Of a DNA stretch of 64,000 nucleotides, positions 49,883-57,996 are shown piece after piece. The number at the start of each line of letters is the position of its first letter. The first letter of the stretch is position 1. The stretch is from Lachnospiraceae bacterium (lineage in GTDB: Bacteria; Bacillota; Clostridia; Lachnospirales; Lachnospiraceae), in the NCBI GenBank assembly GCA_014804345.1, contig JAAUZZ010000007.1, forward strand, positions 45,936 to 109,935, in the 5' to 3' direction. The translations under genes and the position numbers were made by a program. The notes under the pieces are model-generated. The model searched no databases, was not told the origin of the DNA, and worked only from the letters and a program-made list of their open reading frames with translations.

Positions 49883-49942
49883 CGGCGCACCCACAAGCAT
49901 GGGACGGGGTGAGATTCCCGTGGAGCTGACCAACAGCCGCCG
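49883..49942 (+). ncRNA. Cloverleaf-like potential RNA fold
   Basis: Closing stem cggcg/cgccg around three hairpins ccca/tggg, acggg/cccgt, gctg/cagc. Confidence 0.4.
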
Positions 49943-49944
49943 GC

Positions 49945-50054
49945 ATATTAGTCTTTTTAAAGTGGCGTAACACCACATCATTGGATCAAAAATCACTTTT
50001 GTGACAGACATTTCTCCCCAATTTAAATGTCCGTCACTTTAAGAAGACTAATAT
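49945..50054. repeat. Overlapping inverted repeats upstream of the integrase
   Basis: Outer arms 49945-49964/50035-50054 (19/20), inner arms 50001-50013/50025-50037 (12/13). Confidence 0.8.
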
Positions 50055-50113
50055 TTGAATGATACAAGCAGTTAATTCATACAATAAATAAAGCAGAAAT
50101 GAGGAATTTAACT

Positions 50114-50272
50114 ATGGTAGAAACGATTTCTGAAAATAACTGCATAAGTGTGTTTGCTCACAGTAATGAAGAAGAAATTGCAAAAGCATTTACAAATCTT
50201 TGGACACAGGTTATTAACCAAAAGGAAAATCAACAGCTTTACATTTTACAAACCAATGATTCGGATTTATAA
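50114..50272 (+). CDS. Small ORF (52 aa) immediately upstream of integrase
   Basis: Read by eye: MVETISENNCISVFAHSNEEEIAKAFTNLWTQVINQKENQQLYILQTNDSDL. Confidence 0.55.
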   Translation: MVETISENNCISVFAHSNEEEIAKAFTNLWTQVINQKENQQLYILQTNDSDL

Positions 50273-50312
50273 TAAATTTGAGATATTGGTTTGCTTTATT
50301 TAAGAGGGTAAT

Positions 50313-51884
50313 ATGAATGAGATTGTAGCAATTTACAGCAGATTATCCGAAGAGGATAAAGACAAACTGAACGAAGAGGATGAGAGCCGGAGCATCCAAA
50401 ATCAGAAAAGCCTGTTGATCTCTTATGCGACATCGCATAATTGGGAAATTTATCAGATTTATTCTGATGATGACTACAAAGGCAGTGACCGATCCAGACC
50501 GGCATTTAATCAGCTTTTAAAGGATGCTGAAAATCACAAATTTAATATTGTATTATGCAAATCGCAAAGCAGATTTACCCGTGAGCTGGAGCTTGTTGAA
50601 AAAATCATACACGGAGATTTTGCAGAGTGGGGGATCCGTTTTGTCGGACTTGCAGATAACGCTGATACGGCAAATAAAGGAAACAAAAAATCCCGGCAGA
50701 TTAACGGACTTGTAAATGAATGGTATTTGGAGGACTTATCTGATAATATCAAAACAGTTCTTACGGATCATCGCAAAAAAGGCATGCATATCGGCGCCTT
50801 TGCGTTATATGGCTACCAAAAAGATCCGGATCAAAAAGGACATCTGATCGTTGATCCTGAAGCAGCCGCGGTGGTAAAAGAAGTATTTGAACTTTATGCT
50901 GCCGGAACAGGGCGCACAAATATTGCAAGAATACTAAATGAAAAAGGCATTCCAAATCCGATGGAATACAAGAAGAGAAAAGGCTTAAAATATGGGGGAG
51001 CGAATGTCCATGCGCATAGTTCACTATGGAAGTATTATTCTGTGTCTTCGATGTTGGAAAATGAGATGTACATCGGAAACATGGTGCAGGGCAAGTATGA
51101 AAATCCTACATATAAAAGCAAGCACAGCCGTCCTGTACCGAGAGAGAAATGGATTCGTGTAGAGGGCACACATGAGCCGATCATTGACAAGGAGCTGTGG
51201 GAACGCGTACAAAAGCGCAGGGAAGAAAAAGCAAAACCCATGTGCACCGGAAAAATCGGAATTTTTGCAGCAAAGACCAAATGCATGTATTGTGGTTATA
51301 CGCTGCGTTCCGCAACTGCAAAAGGCTTTAAGTATCTGAAATGTCCGACAAAATACATAAGCAGCAATGCATGTAAAGGTGCATTTATTGCACAGCGGTT
51401 TTTGGAACAGGCGGTTCTGGGAGAATTAAACAGCATTATATCAAGCTACTTTGATGAAGCTTCAGCAGAACCTAAGATTTTGGCTGCCAAAAAGCGTGAA
51501 GCGGAAAAGCGAAAGTTAAAACAGGAAATTTCAGCATGTAATTCCCAGATTGAACATTTGAAAAAAGCTGTACAAAATTTATATGTTGACAAGGCAAATG
51601 ATATTATATCCAATGAAGAATACGCCGAATTTAAAGCCGGCTTTGTGGATCAGATAAAGCAGCTCACTAATCAGCGTGAAGAAAAGCAGCGCATCATAGA
51701 ACTGTGGGAAGAGGAGATCCATAATATCCAGTCCAGAGAAAATATATTGCAGAAATACCGCAATGTTGAAAAACTGGACAGGAACATCATGGAAACGCTG
51801 ATCGATTATATTGAGATAGGGCGTTGCGAACACAAGGTTCATAGAAATGATCTGCCGCCGATCATAATCCACTGGAGATTTTAA
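50313..51884 (+). CDS. Large serine recombinase (ICE integrase)
   Basis: IVAIYSRLSEEDKDKLNEEDESRSIQNQ; YKGSDRSRPAFNQLL; GIRFVGLADNADTANKGNKKSRQINGLVNEWYLEDLS; zinc-ribbon CMYCGYTLR. Confidence 0.95.
   Translation: MNEIVAIYSRLSEEDKDKLNEEDESRSIQNQKSLLISYATSHNWEIYQIYSDDDYKGSDRSRPAFNQLLKDAENHKFNIVLCKSQSRFTRELELVEKIIHGDFAEWGIRFVGLADNADTANKGNKKSRQINGLVNEWYLEDLSDNIKTVLTDHRKKGMHIGAFALYGYQKDPDQKGHLIVDPEAAAVVKEVFELYAAGTGRTNIARILNEKGIPNPMEYKKRKGLKYGGANVHAHSSLWKYYSVSSMLENEMYIGNMVQGKYENPTYKSKHSRPVPREKWIRVEGTHEPIIDKELWERVQKRREEKAKPMCTGKIGIFAAKTKCMYCGYTLRSATAKGFKYLKCPTKYISSNACKGAFIAQRFLEQAVLGELNSIISSYFDEASAEPKILAAKKREAEKRKLKQEISACNSQIEHLKKAVQNLYVDKANDIISNEEYAEFKAGFVDQIKQLTNQREEKQRIIELWEEEIHNIQSRENILQKYRNVEKLDRNIMETLIDYIEIGRCEHKVHRNDLPPIIIHWRF
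50423..50440. repeat. Dispersed palindrome copy 5 (inside integrase)
   Basis: TTATGCGACATCGCATAA. Confidence 0.85.
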
Positions 51885-51903
51885 TTGTGTATAACAAAGT
51901 GTA

Positions 51904-52098
51904 GCAGAGCAGAAGGCGCGCACGACTTACGACAATATTCTTCGTCTGGTGAAAGATCCTGAGGTTTGCGAACCGATCAGATTCTTGCGTGCGAGAGAGA
52001 TTGTGCATTTCCAGCGGTTCGGTGAAGCGCTGCGCATCGTACAGGAAAATCTCGATTCGCGCAACTTCTATGCATTTAACCCTGAATTTGATAAATAA
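51904..52098 (+). pseudogene. cotJC: cotJC 3' fragment
   Basis: AEQKARTTYDNILRLVKDPEVCEPIRFLRAREIVHFQRFGEALRIVQENLDSRNFYAFNPEFDK*, no start of its own. Confidence 0.95.
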
Positions 52099-52248
52099 TT
52101 CGATATATTCTGAAAAATGCTCCTGTATGACTGTAATAAGGCATATGGGAGTGTTTTTATTGTTTTGGTTTTACAGAAACAAAGTGAGGAAGGCAACACA
52201 TAAATAGCAACTAAAAATAGTTGCATATTTTTAGGCGGAATGGTATAT

Positions 52249-52731
52249 TATTATAAGGGAGAAGAATGTATGAGTAAAAAAGACAAATTGATAAATAGAT
52301 TATTAAAGAAACCAAAGGATTTTACTTTTGATGAAATGGAATCTTTGTTATCATATTTTGGATCAGGTTATAGAGAAATTGAGAAGGGATGGTTTGTTAT
52401 GAGTAATTTGTTATCATATAAAAACTATAATGGAACAGTGGAATATTCGAAAGAAGATCGTTCTCTTTTTGGAAAGGTCATTGGAATAAAATCGTTATTA
52501 TCATATGAAGGGGATTCTGTTAAAGAATTGGAACAAGATTTTCAAAATGTGATTGATGAATACTTGGCAGATTGTAAAGAACGGAATGTGGAGCCTGAAC
52601 ATCCTTATAAGGGAACATTTAATGTTAGGATTAGTCCTGATTTGCATCGAAATATTGCAGTATATGCGATTGAGCATGGAAAAAGTTTAAATGCAGCAGT
52701 TGAAGAAGCGATTGGAAATTTGGTTGGATAA
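52249..52731 (+). CDS. HicA remnant fused in frame to HicB antitoxin
   Basis: HicA-like MSKKDKLINRLLKKPKDFTFDEMESLLSYFG then HicB-like NGTVEYSKEDRSLFGKVIGIKSLLSYEG...FNVRISPDLHRNIAVYAIEHGKSLN; ORF open from 52240, internal ATG at 52399. Confidence 0.75.
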   Translation, partial: YYKGEECMSKKDKLINRLLKKPKDFTFDEMESLLSYFGSGYREIEKGWFVMSNLLSYKNYNGTVEYSKEDRSLFGKVIGIKSLLSYEGDSVKELEQDFQNVIDEYLADCKERNVEPEHPYKGTFNVRISPDLHRNIAVYAIEHGKSLNAAVEEAIGNLVG

Positions 52732-52750
52732 GAGAGGACACAGTGGCATT

Positions 52751-53641
52751 ATGCTAAAACAGATTCAATATTTTCAAGCAGTTGTCCGTTGCGGAAGCTT
52801 CACAGAAGCGGCGGAAGCATGTTACATATCCCAGTCAGCGATTTCACAGCAAATTCAGGCGTTAGAACAGACGCTTGGCGTCCAACTGTTAAATCGGAAA
52901 AATCGAAAGTTTTCCGTCACGCCCGCCGGTGAATACTTTTATAAAAAAAGCCTGATCTTAACTGCGGATTTTGAGAAAATGTGCCGGGAAACCGTGCGGA
53001 TAGCGCATGAGGAAGCGCCCGCGCTTTGCATCGGCTATTTAAAATGTTATAGCGGTAAAGAATTCCAACAGGCAGTGGCGGAATTTACGGAAAAATATCC
53101 CGATGTCGCGATTCATATCATCAACGGCAATCATGAAGACCTGTATGAGCAGCTGCGTCTTGGAACGGTTGATTTGGTCTTAAATGACCAGCGGAGAGCT
53201 TTTTCCGATGAATATGTCAATACCGTTCTGGCTGTTAGTGAGTGCTATATTGAAATCGCGGGACGCAGTCCCATTGCCGGAATGGAGCGTGTAAATGTGC
53301 AAGAGCTAAAAGATATCCCTTGCATTTTAGTTGCCTCACCAAGCCAGCGTGAAAATGAGCAGCTCTATTATCGTGATATTGTGGGGATACAGGGAGAATT
53401 CCTGTTTGCGGAGAACTTGGAGGAGGCTAGGCTCTTGGTTATCGGCGGAAAAGGATTTATGCCTGTGGAGGGCAGCCGTGATGCAATGCCGGGTACGCCG
53501 TTGCATCATGTGCCGCTTTTGCGCAACGGAAAACCGATCAAACGGACTTATTGCGCTTTTTGGAAAGCGGATAATTCGGGTTACTATGTGGAAACGTTTG
53601 CAGATATCTTGAAAACAAAATTTTCCGCGGGCGAATTATAA
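52751..53641 (+). CDS. LysR-family transcriptional regulator
   Basis: MLKQIQYFQAVVRCGSFTEAAEACYISQSAISQQIQALEQTLGVQLL. Confidence 0.93.
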   Translation: MLKQIQYFQAVVRCGSFTEAAEACYISQSAISQQIQALEQTLGVQLLNRKNRKFSVTPAGEYFYKKSLILTADFEKMCRETVRIAHEEAPALCIGYLKCYSGKEFQQAVAEFTEKYPDVAIHIINGNHEDLYEQLRLGTVDLVLNDQRRAFSDEYVNTVLAVSECYIEIAGRSPIAGMERVNVQELKDIPCILVASPSQRENEQLYYRDIVGIQGEFLFAENLEEARLLVIGGKGFMPVEGSRDAMPGTPLHHVPLLRNGKPIKRTYCAFWKADNSGYYVETFADILKTKFSAGEL

Positions 53642-53738
53642 TAAGTTTTTCTTATAATAAATCCCTTAAAAGGAAATTTGCTTTTTGAAACAAAATATGC
53701 CAAAATGAAAATAATTAAGTTATGGAGGAGAGAATAAG

Positions 53739-54317
53739 ATGAATGAAAAGAAGAAAAAGCCTGTTTTGAATTTAACATTATCCGCAATGTTTATGGCAAT
53801 TGGATTGGTGCTTCCGTTTTTTACCGGTCAAATCCCTCAGATTGGAAATATGCTTTTACCGATGCACATTCCCGTTCTTTTATGCGGTCTGATCTGCGGT
53901 TGGCAGTATGGACTTGCTGTCGGATTTGTTCTTCCGCCTTTGCGTTATGTTCTTTTTGGAATGCCTGTGCTGTTTCCTACGGGAATCGCAATGGCGTTTG
54001 AGCTTGCCACATACGGATTGGTTATCGGACTGGCATATTCGCGTTCTCGGTGGCAGTGCGTGATTTCCTTATACCGCTGCATGATCCTTGCAATGCTGGC
54101 GGGACGCGTCGTATGGGGAATTGCGCAGGTATTGTTGCTCGGACTTAGCGGAAGCAGTTTCTCATGGCAGATGTTTATGGCGGGAGCATTCTTAAATGCA
54201 ATCCCCGGGATCGTGTTACAGTTGATTCTCATTCCTACAATTATGGTTGCCCTGAACCGCACGGGACTTGTGAGATTTACACGGAGAACAAAGGCTGTGC
54301 AAAAGGTAAGAAATTAA
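53739..54317 (+). CDS. ECF transporter S-component-like membrane protein
   Basis: LTLSAMFMAIGLVLPFFTGQIPQIGNMLLPMHIPVLLCGLICGWQYGL. Confidence 0.8.
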   Translation: MNEKKKKPVLNLTLSAMFMAIGLVLPFFTGQIPQIGNMLLPMHIPVLLCGLICGWQYGLAVGFVLPPLRYVLFGMPVLFPTGIAMAFELATYGLVIGLAYSRSRWQCVISLYRCMILAMLAGRVVWGIAQVLLLGLSGSSFSWQMFMAGAFLNAIPGIVLQLILIPTIMVALNRTGLVRFTRRTKAVQKVRN

Positions 54318-54350
54318 AAAGAAATTGAAGAGAAGAAAGGGGTGGAAGCG

Positions 54351-55478
54351 ATGGAACATTATTTTGGACAAGAAACGCCGAAGCTGGGATTTGGTCTTAT
54401 GAGGCTGCCCAAAGAAGCGTCCGGAAAAATTGATATCGAGCAGACAAAGAAAATGGTAGATTTGTTTATGGATGCCGGACAAAACTATTTTGACACAGCA
54501 TATGTTTATGACGGCGGCGAATCGGAACGGGCGGCAAAAGCAGCGTTGGTTGACCGATATCCCCGTGAAAGCTATACCTTAGCGACAAAGCTTTGCGCAT
54601 GGATGGGCGCAAACAATGAAGAAACGGCGAAGCAGCAGTTTTATACCAGTCTTGAGCGCACAGGCGCGGGATATTTCGATTACTATCTGCTTCATGCTTT
54701 GAAAGCAGATAATTATAAGACCTATGACAAATATCATATTTGGGATTTTGTAAAAGAGCAGAAGGCAAAAGGGCTGATTAAGCATTGGGGATTTTCTTTC
54801 CATGCAACGCCCGAACTCCTTGATGAAATTTTGACAAACCATCCGGATGCGGAGTTTGTACAGCTACAGTTGAACTATGCGGACTGGGAGAATCCCGATG
54901 TGACCGCACGGGCAAACTATGAGGTTGCGCGCAGACACGGAAAGTCGATTGTCGTCATGGAACCTGTCAAAGGCGGTGCGCTTGCAAATCCGCCCCAAGC
55001 GGTTCGTGAAATTTTTGACAAAACAAATCCGAATGCGTCTTATGCATCGTGGGCAATCCGCTATGTGGCGTCGCTCAACGGAATTATCACGGTTCTTTCG
55101 GGAATGTCCAATCTTGCGCAGATGGAAGATAATCTTTCTTACATGAAGGATTTCAAACCGTTGGATGAAAAGGAACAGGACGCAATCCGAAAAGCACAGG
55201 AGGCTATTAACGGCGTGAAGTCCATTCCCTGTACGGCATGTCATTACTGCACGGACGGGTGTCCGAAGAAGATTCCGATTCCCGAAATTTTTGCGGCGCG
55301 AAATAAACAGTTGGTATGGGGACAGCTTGCGGAAGGAAAAGCCGCGTATGAACAGGCTGTGATGAATGTCGGGGCAGCCGGCGACTGTATCGCCTGTGGT
55401 CAGTGCGAGAGAGCCTGTCCGCAGCAGATTAAAGTAATTGAACGGCTGAAAGACTGCAATGGAGCATTTATAAAATAA
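54351..55478 (+). CDS. Aldo/keto reductase with C-terminal ferredoxin-like Cys motifs
   Basis: GFGLMRLP; CTACHYCTDGCPKKIPIP; CIACGQCERACPQQIKV. Confidence 0.92.
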   Translation: MEHYFGQETPKLGFGLMRLPKEASGKIDIEQTKKMVDLFMDAGQNYFDTAYVYDGGESERAAKAALVDRYPRESYTLATKLCAWMGANNEETAKQQFYTSLERTGAGYFDYYLLHALKADNYKTYDKYHIWDFVKEQKAKGLIKHWGFSFHATPELLDEILTNHPDAEFVQLQLNYADWENPDVTARANYEVARRHGKSIVVMEPVKGGALANPPQAVREIFDKTNPNASYASWAIRYVASLNGIITVLSGMSNLAQMEDNLSYMKDFKPLDEKEQDAIRKAQEAINGVKSIPCTACHYCTDGCPKKIPIPEIFAARNKQLVWGQLAEGKAAYEQAVMNVGAAGDCIACGQCERACPQQIKVIERLKDCNGAFIK

Positions 55479-55572
55479 CTTTTCCAAAATATGCATATTT
55501 TATCAATATAAGGCAATCCTCTTAATAAAGCAAACAGAAAGATACGAACTGTTTGCGGATAGGAGGATTGTT

Positions 55573-56031
55573 ATGATATTGAAACAGAAGGAAAAGGACG
55601 CGATTACGGAGCTGCAGTCACAGGAAAAAATCTGTGTGGAAAAGTATCACAGATATAAGGAACAGGCAAAGGATCCAGAATTGAAAACGCTTTTCGGAAA
55701 GCTCGAGCAGGAGGAACAGAAGCATTACGACTCATTGGAGCAGGTTCTGAACGGAAGTGTGCCCGCTTGCGACTGTAATGATTCGGACGGGGCAAACTAT
55801 AAGCCGCAGGCGACATATGACGCTATGTCGCAGAACAATGATAAGCAGTCGGACAGTTTTCTGGCAACAGACTGTATCGGAACGGAAAAGTTTGTTTCTT
55901 CCGAGTACAATACGAATGTATTTAAGTTCGCGGACGCGGCGCTGCGTAAGCTTTTGGCAGACATTCAGATCGAAGAGCAGAATCACGCAGAGATGCTGTA
56001 TAAGTATAAAACAGCAAACGGCATGGCTTAA
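55573..56031 (+). CDS. Ferritin-like / CotF-like coat protein
   Basis: EKICVEKYHRYKEQAKDPELKTLFGKLEQEEQKHYDSL...EEQNHAEMLYKY. Confidence 0.75.
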   Translation: MILKQKEKDAITELQSQEKICVEKYHRYKEQAKDPELKTLFGKLEQEEQKHYDSLEQVLNGSVPACDCNDSDGANYKPQATYDAMSQNNDKQSDSFLATDCIGTEKFVSSEYNTNVFKFADAALRKLLADIQIEEQNHAEMLYKYKTANGMA

Positions 56032-56055
56032 CAGAGTATATTTAAAATCATTATA

Positions 56056-56092
56056 AAAACGAGGTTTTTGGTTACAGAAATCTCGTTTTTTT
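56056..56092 (+). terminator. Terminator
   Basis: aaaacgag...ctcgtttttttt. Confidence 0.7.
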
Positions 56093-56100
56093 TTGCACAC

Positions 56101-56140
56101 GCCGATGCAAAGGAAATTTGCCACTAAAGTGGCGCATCGG
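56101..56140. other. Nested intergenic hairpin
   Basis: gccgatgc ... gccac-taaa-gtggc gcatcggc. Confidence 0.6.
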
Positions 56141-56205
56141 CGGCGCAGCGAGTAGGGGAGGAAACTTTCCTTACCCGATTGTCTAAAAAATATTAAGAAA
56201 TTTCG

Positions 56206-56238
56206 GATAATGACGATATAATTAATATAACGATTATC
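56206..56238. promoter_or_regulatory. Imperfect dyad, candidate BlaI-type operator
   Basis: gataatgacgatataattaatataacgattatc upstream of blaI-like gene. Confidence 0.4.
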
Positions 56239-56282
56239 AAAAAAGTAAAATCGATATTATTTTATAACAATGGAGGATTACA

Positions 56283-56705
56283 ATGAAGAAACAAGATTGT
56301 CTGACACTAAGAGAAGAAGAATTGCTCAATATTTTGTGGGAAATAAACGAGCCGCTGACCACAGGAGAAATGGCAGAACGACCGGAAATGGACGGTTGGA
56401 ACACTGCCACATTGTTCAAAACTGTTCGGTCACTTTCGGACAAGGAATATCTGAAAATTATGGGGCTTGAAAAATCCGCAAAAACTTATTCGAGAAAGCT
56501 TGCGCCCGCGCTGACAAAAGAAGAGTATTATGCGGGGATTATGATGAAACGCGGATTAAACATTGGTTCTATCGCGAATATTACCGCGGCTTTTCTGGGC
56601 GCGGCAGGCAAAAGCGGCAAAGAACGGGATGCCGAGGTTATAGCCGAGTTAGAGGAAATTATCGATACGCTCAGAAAAAAAGGAGAAGAGGAGAATGGAA
56701 ATTAG
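56283..56705 (+). CDS. BlaI/MecI/CopY-family repressor
   Basis: LREEELLNILWEINEPLTTGEMAE...WNTATLFKTVRSLSDKEYLKIMG. Confidence 0.88.
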   Translation: MKKQDCLTLREEELLNILWEINEPLTTGEMAERPEMDGWNTATLFKTVRSLSDKEYLKIMGLEKSAKTYSRKLAPALTKEEYYAGIMMKRGLNIGSIANITAAFLGAAGKSGKERDAEVIAELEEIIDTLRKKGEEENGN

Positions 56706-57810
56706 TGTTTTTTCTGTTCTGATGACGATTTTGTGGAGCAGCATTCTGATTGCATTATTCTATTTTTTGCGTACCAAAACGGGGCTGCTTCATATATGCA
56801 GCATATCGACGGTAATATTGCTGTATTTGTTCTGCGCGATAAGGATCGCGTTACCGATTGAATTGCCTTGGACGCATGTGGTGTCGGGAGGACCGGTTTA
56901 CAGAGCAATACGCAACATACTTTACTATAAAGTCGGTTCTGTTCGAATTTTTGAGTTGCTTCTTGTGATATGGCTTATCGGAATTGTGTATCACTTGTCA
57001 AAGTATCTGATAGAGTATCATAACGTAATGCGATATATCAGCAGTATCCCAAAGGCAGAAAGCGAGGAAGGCAAGAAAATACTGAAGGAACTGGACAAAG
57101 GTAATCGTATAGAGGTACTAAAGACATCAGCGGTAAAATCCCCTTGTTGCATTGGTATTTTCAGAAAAAGAATATTATTGCCAAACAGGGAATACAGTAA
57201 GGACGAATTGCGGTATATTCTGCTGCATGAGTATGCACATCTATACAACAATGATATTTTGCTAAAGGAACTGATTATGGCGCTTTGTTGGATTTACTGG
57301 TGGAATCCGATTGTGTATCTGCTGCAAAAGGAACTGAATCAAAGTATTGAAATCAGGTGCGATTTGAGTGTTACAAGATATCTGAACGAAAATGAGCGGG
57401 CGGATTATCTGGACGTTATGTTGGACGCCTTTGTGGAAAAGAGAACAATAAATGAGTATGTCGGGGCTGTAGGACTTGTGGAGAACCATTCGCAGAGTTT
57501 GGTGGAACGATTTCGGATTGTGGCGGATATGGGCGTTGTGCAGAAAAATCGAACTAATGTGTTTGCCGCATTCATGATGCTGCTGATATTAACAGTGTCC
57601 TATTCCTTTATACTGCAATCAAGCTATGAAACACCAATATCTGAAATTGAAACGGATGAGAATACTTATCAAATGACGCCAGAAAACACTTTTATTATAA
57701 AGAGGGGGAATACATACATTCTTCATACTGGTAATACGGAAACTGTAATCAGTGAAGAATCAGTAAATATAATGTTAGAAAACGGATTTGTTATGAAAGG
57801 AGGTGAATAG
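56695..57810 (+). CDS. BlaR1/MecR1-like M56 peptidase sensor
   Basis: YILLHEYAHLYNNDILLKELIMALCWIYWWNPIVYLLQKEL. Confidence 0.88.
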   Translation: MEISVFSVLMTILWSSILIALFYFLRTKTGLLHICSISTVILLYLFCAIRIALPIELPWTHVVSGGPVYRAIRNILYYKVGSVRIFELLLVIWLIGIVYHLSKYLIEYHNVMRYISSIPKAESEEGKKILKELDKGNRIEVLKTSAVKSPCCIGIFRKRILLPNREYSKDELRYILLHEYAHLYNNDILLKELIMALCWIYWWNPIVYLLQKELNQSIEIRCDLSVTRYLNENERADYLDVMLDAFVEKRTINEYVGAVGLVENHSQSLVERFRIVADMGVVQKNRTNVFAAFMMLLILTVSYSFILQSSYETPISEIETDENTYQMTPENTFIIKRGNTYILHTGNTETVISEESVNIMLENGFVMKGGE

Positions 57811-57811
57811 A

Positions 57812-57964
57812 ATGAGAAAGGTTTTTGGTTTACTGGTAATGATTTTTACAATATCAGTAACCCCAATGCTGACTGTGCAGGCTTGTGAAACTAATATTGA
57901 AGTGCAAATGAACAAAGAAAATGCAGTTGAGCCAAGGGCAGATGTTATTGTAAATACATTTTAA
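57812..57964 (+). CDS. Small secreted peptide, 50 aa
   Basis: Read by eye: MRKVFGLLVMIFTISVTPMLTVQACETNIEVQMNKENAVEPRADVIVNTF; RBS aaaggaggtg. Confidence 0.7.
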   Translation: MRKVFGLLVMIFTISVTPMLTVQACETNIEVQMNKENAVEPRADVIVNTF

Positions 57965-57996
57965 TAAAGTTTAAATTTTAAAAGGAGGAAACAAAT

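Larger units (their letters stand above)
15215..51908. mobile_element. Integrative conjugative element (~36.7 kb) inserted in cotJC; GCAGA core at both ends
   Basis: cotJC split; GCAGA at 15215-15219 and 51904-51908; serine recombinase adjacent to right end; full T4SS/relaxase gene set inside. Confidence 0.93.

Noticed and set aside
49619-50060. Group II intron fragment or TnpB/IscB-type guide RNA
   Set aside because: No intron-encoded protein, no domain V-like hairpin, no TnpB/IscB gene; kept only as an unassigned structured region
51909-51913. Second GCAGA copy next to attR as alternative crossover
   Set aside because: Joining there shifts the cotJC frame (GCA GAA GGC GCG CAC...), whereas 51904 restores EDMAAEQKAR exactly
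53642-53738. Riboswitch upstream of the ECF transporter S component
   Set aside because: No preQ1, TPP, THF or other recognisable aptamer core in the short leader
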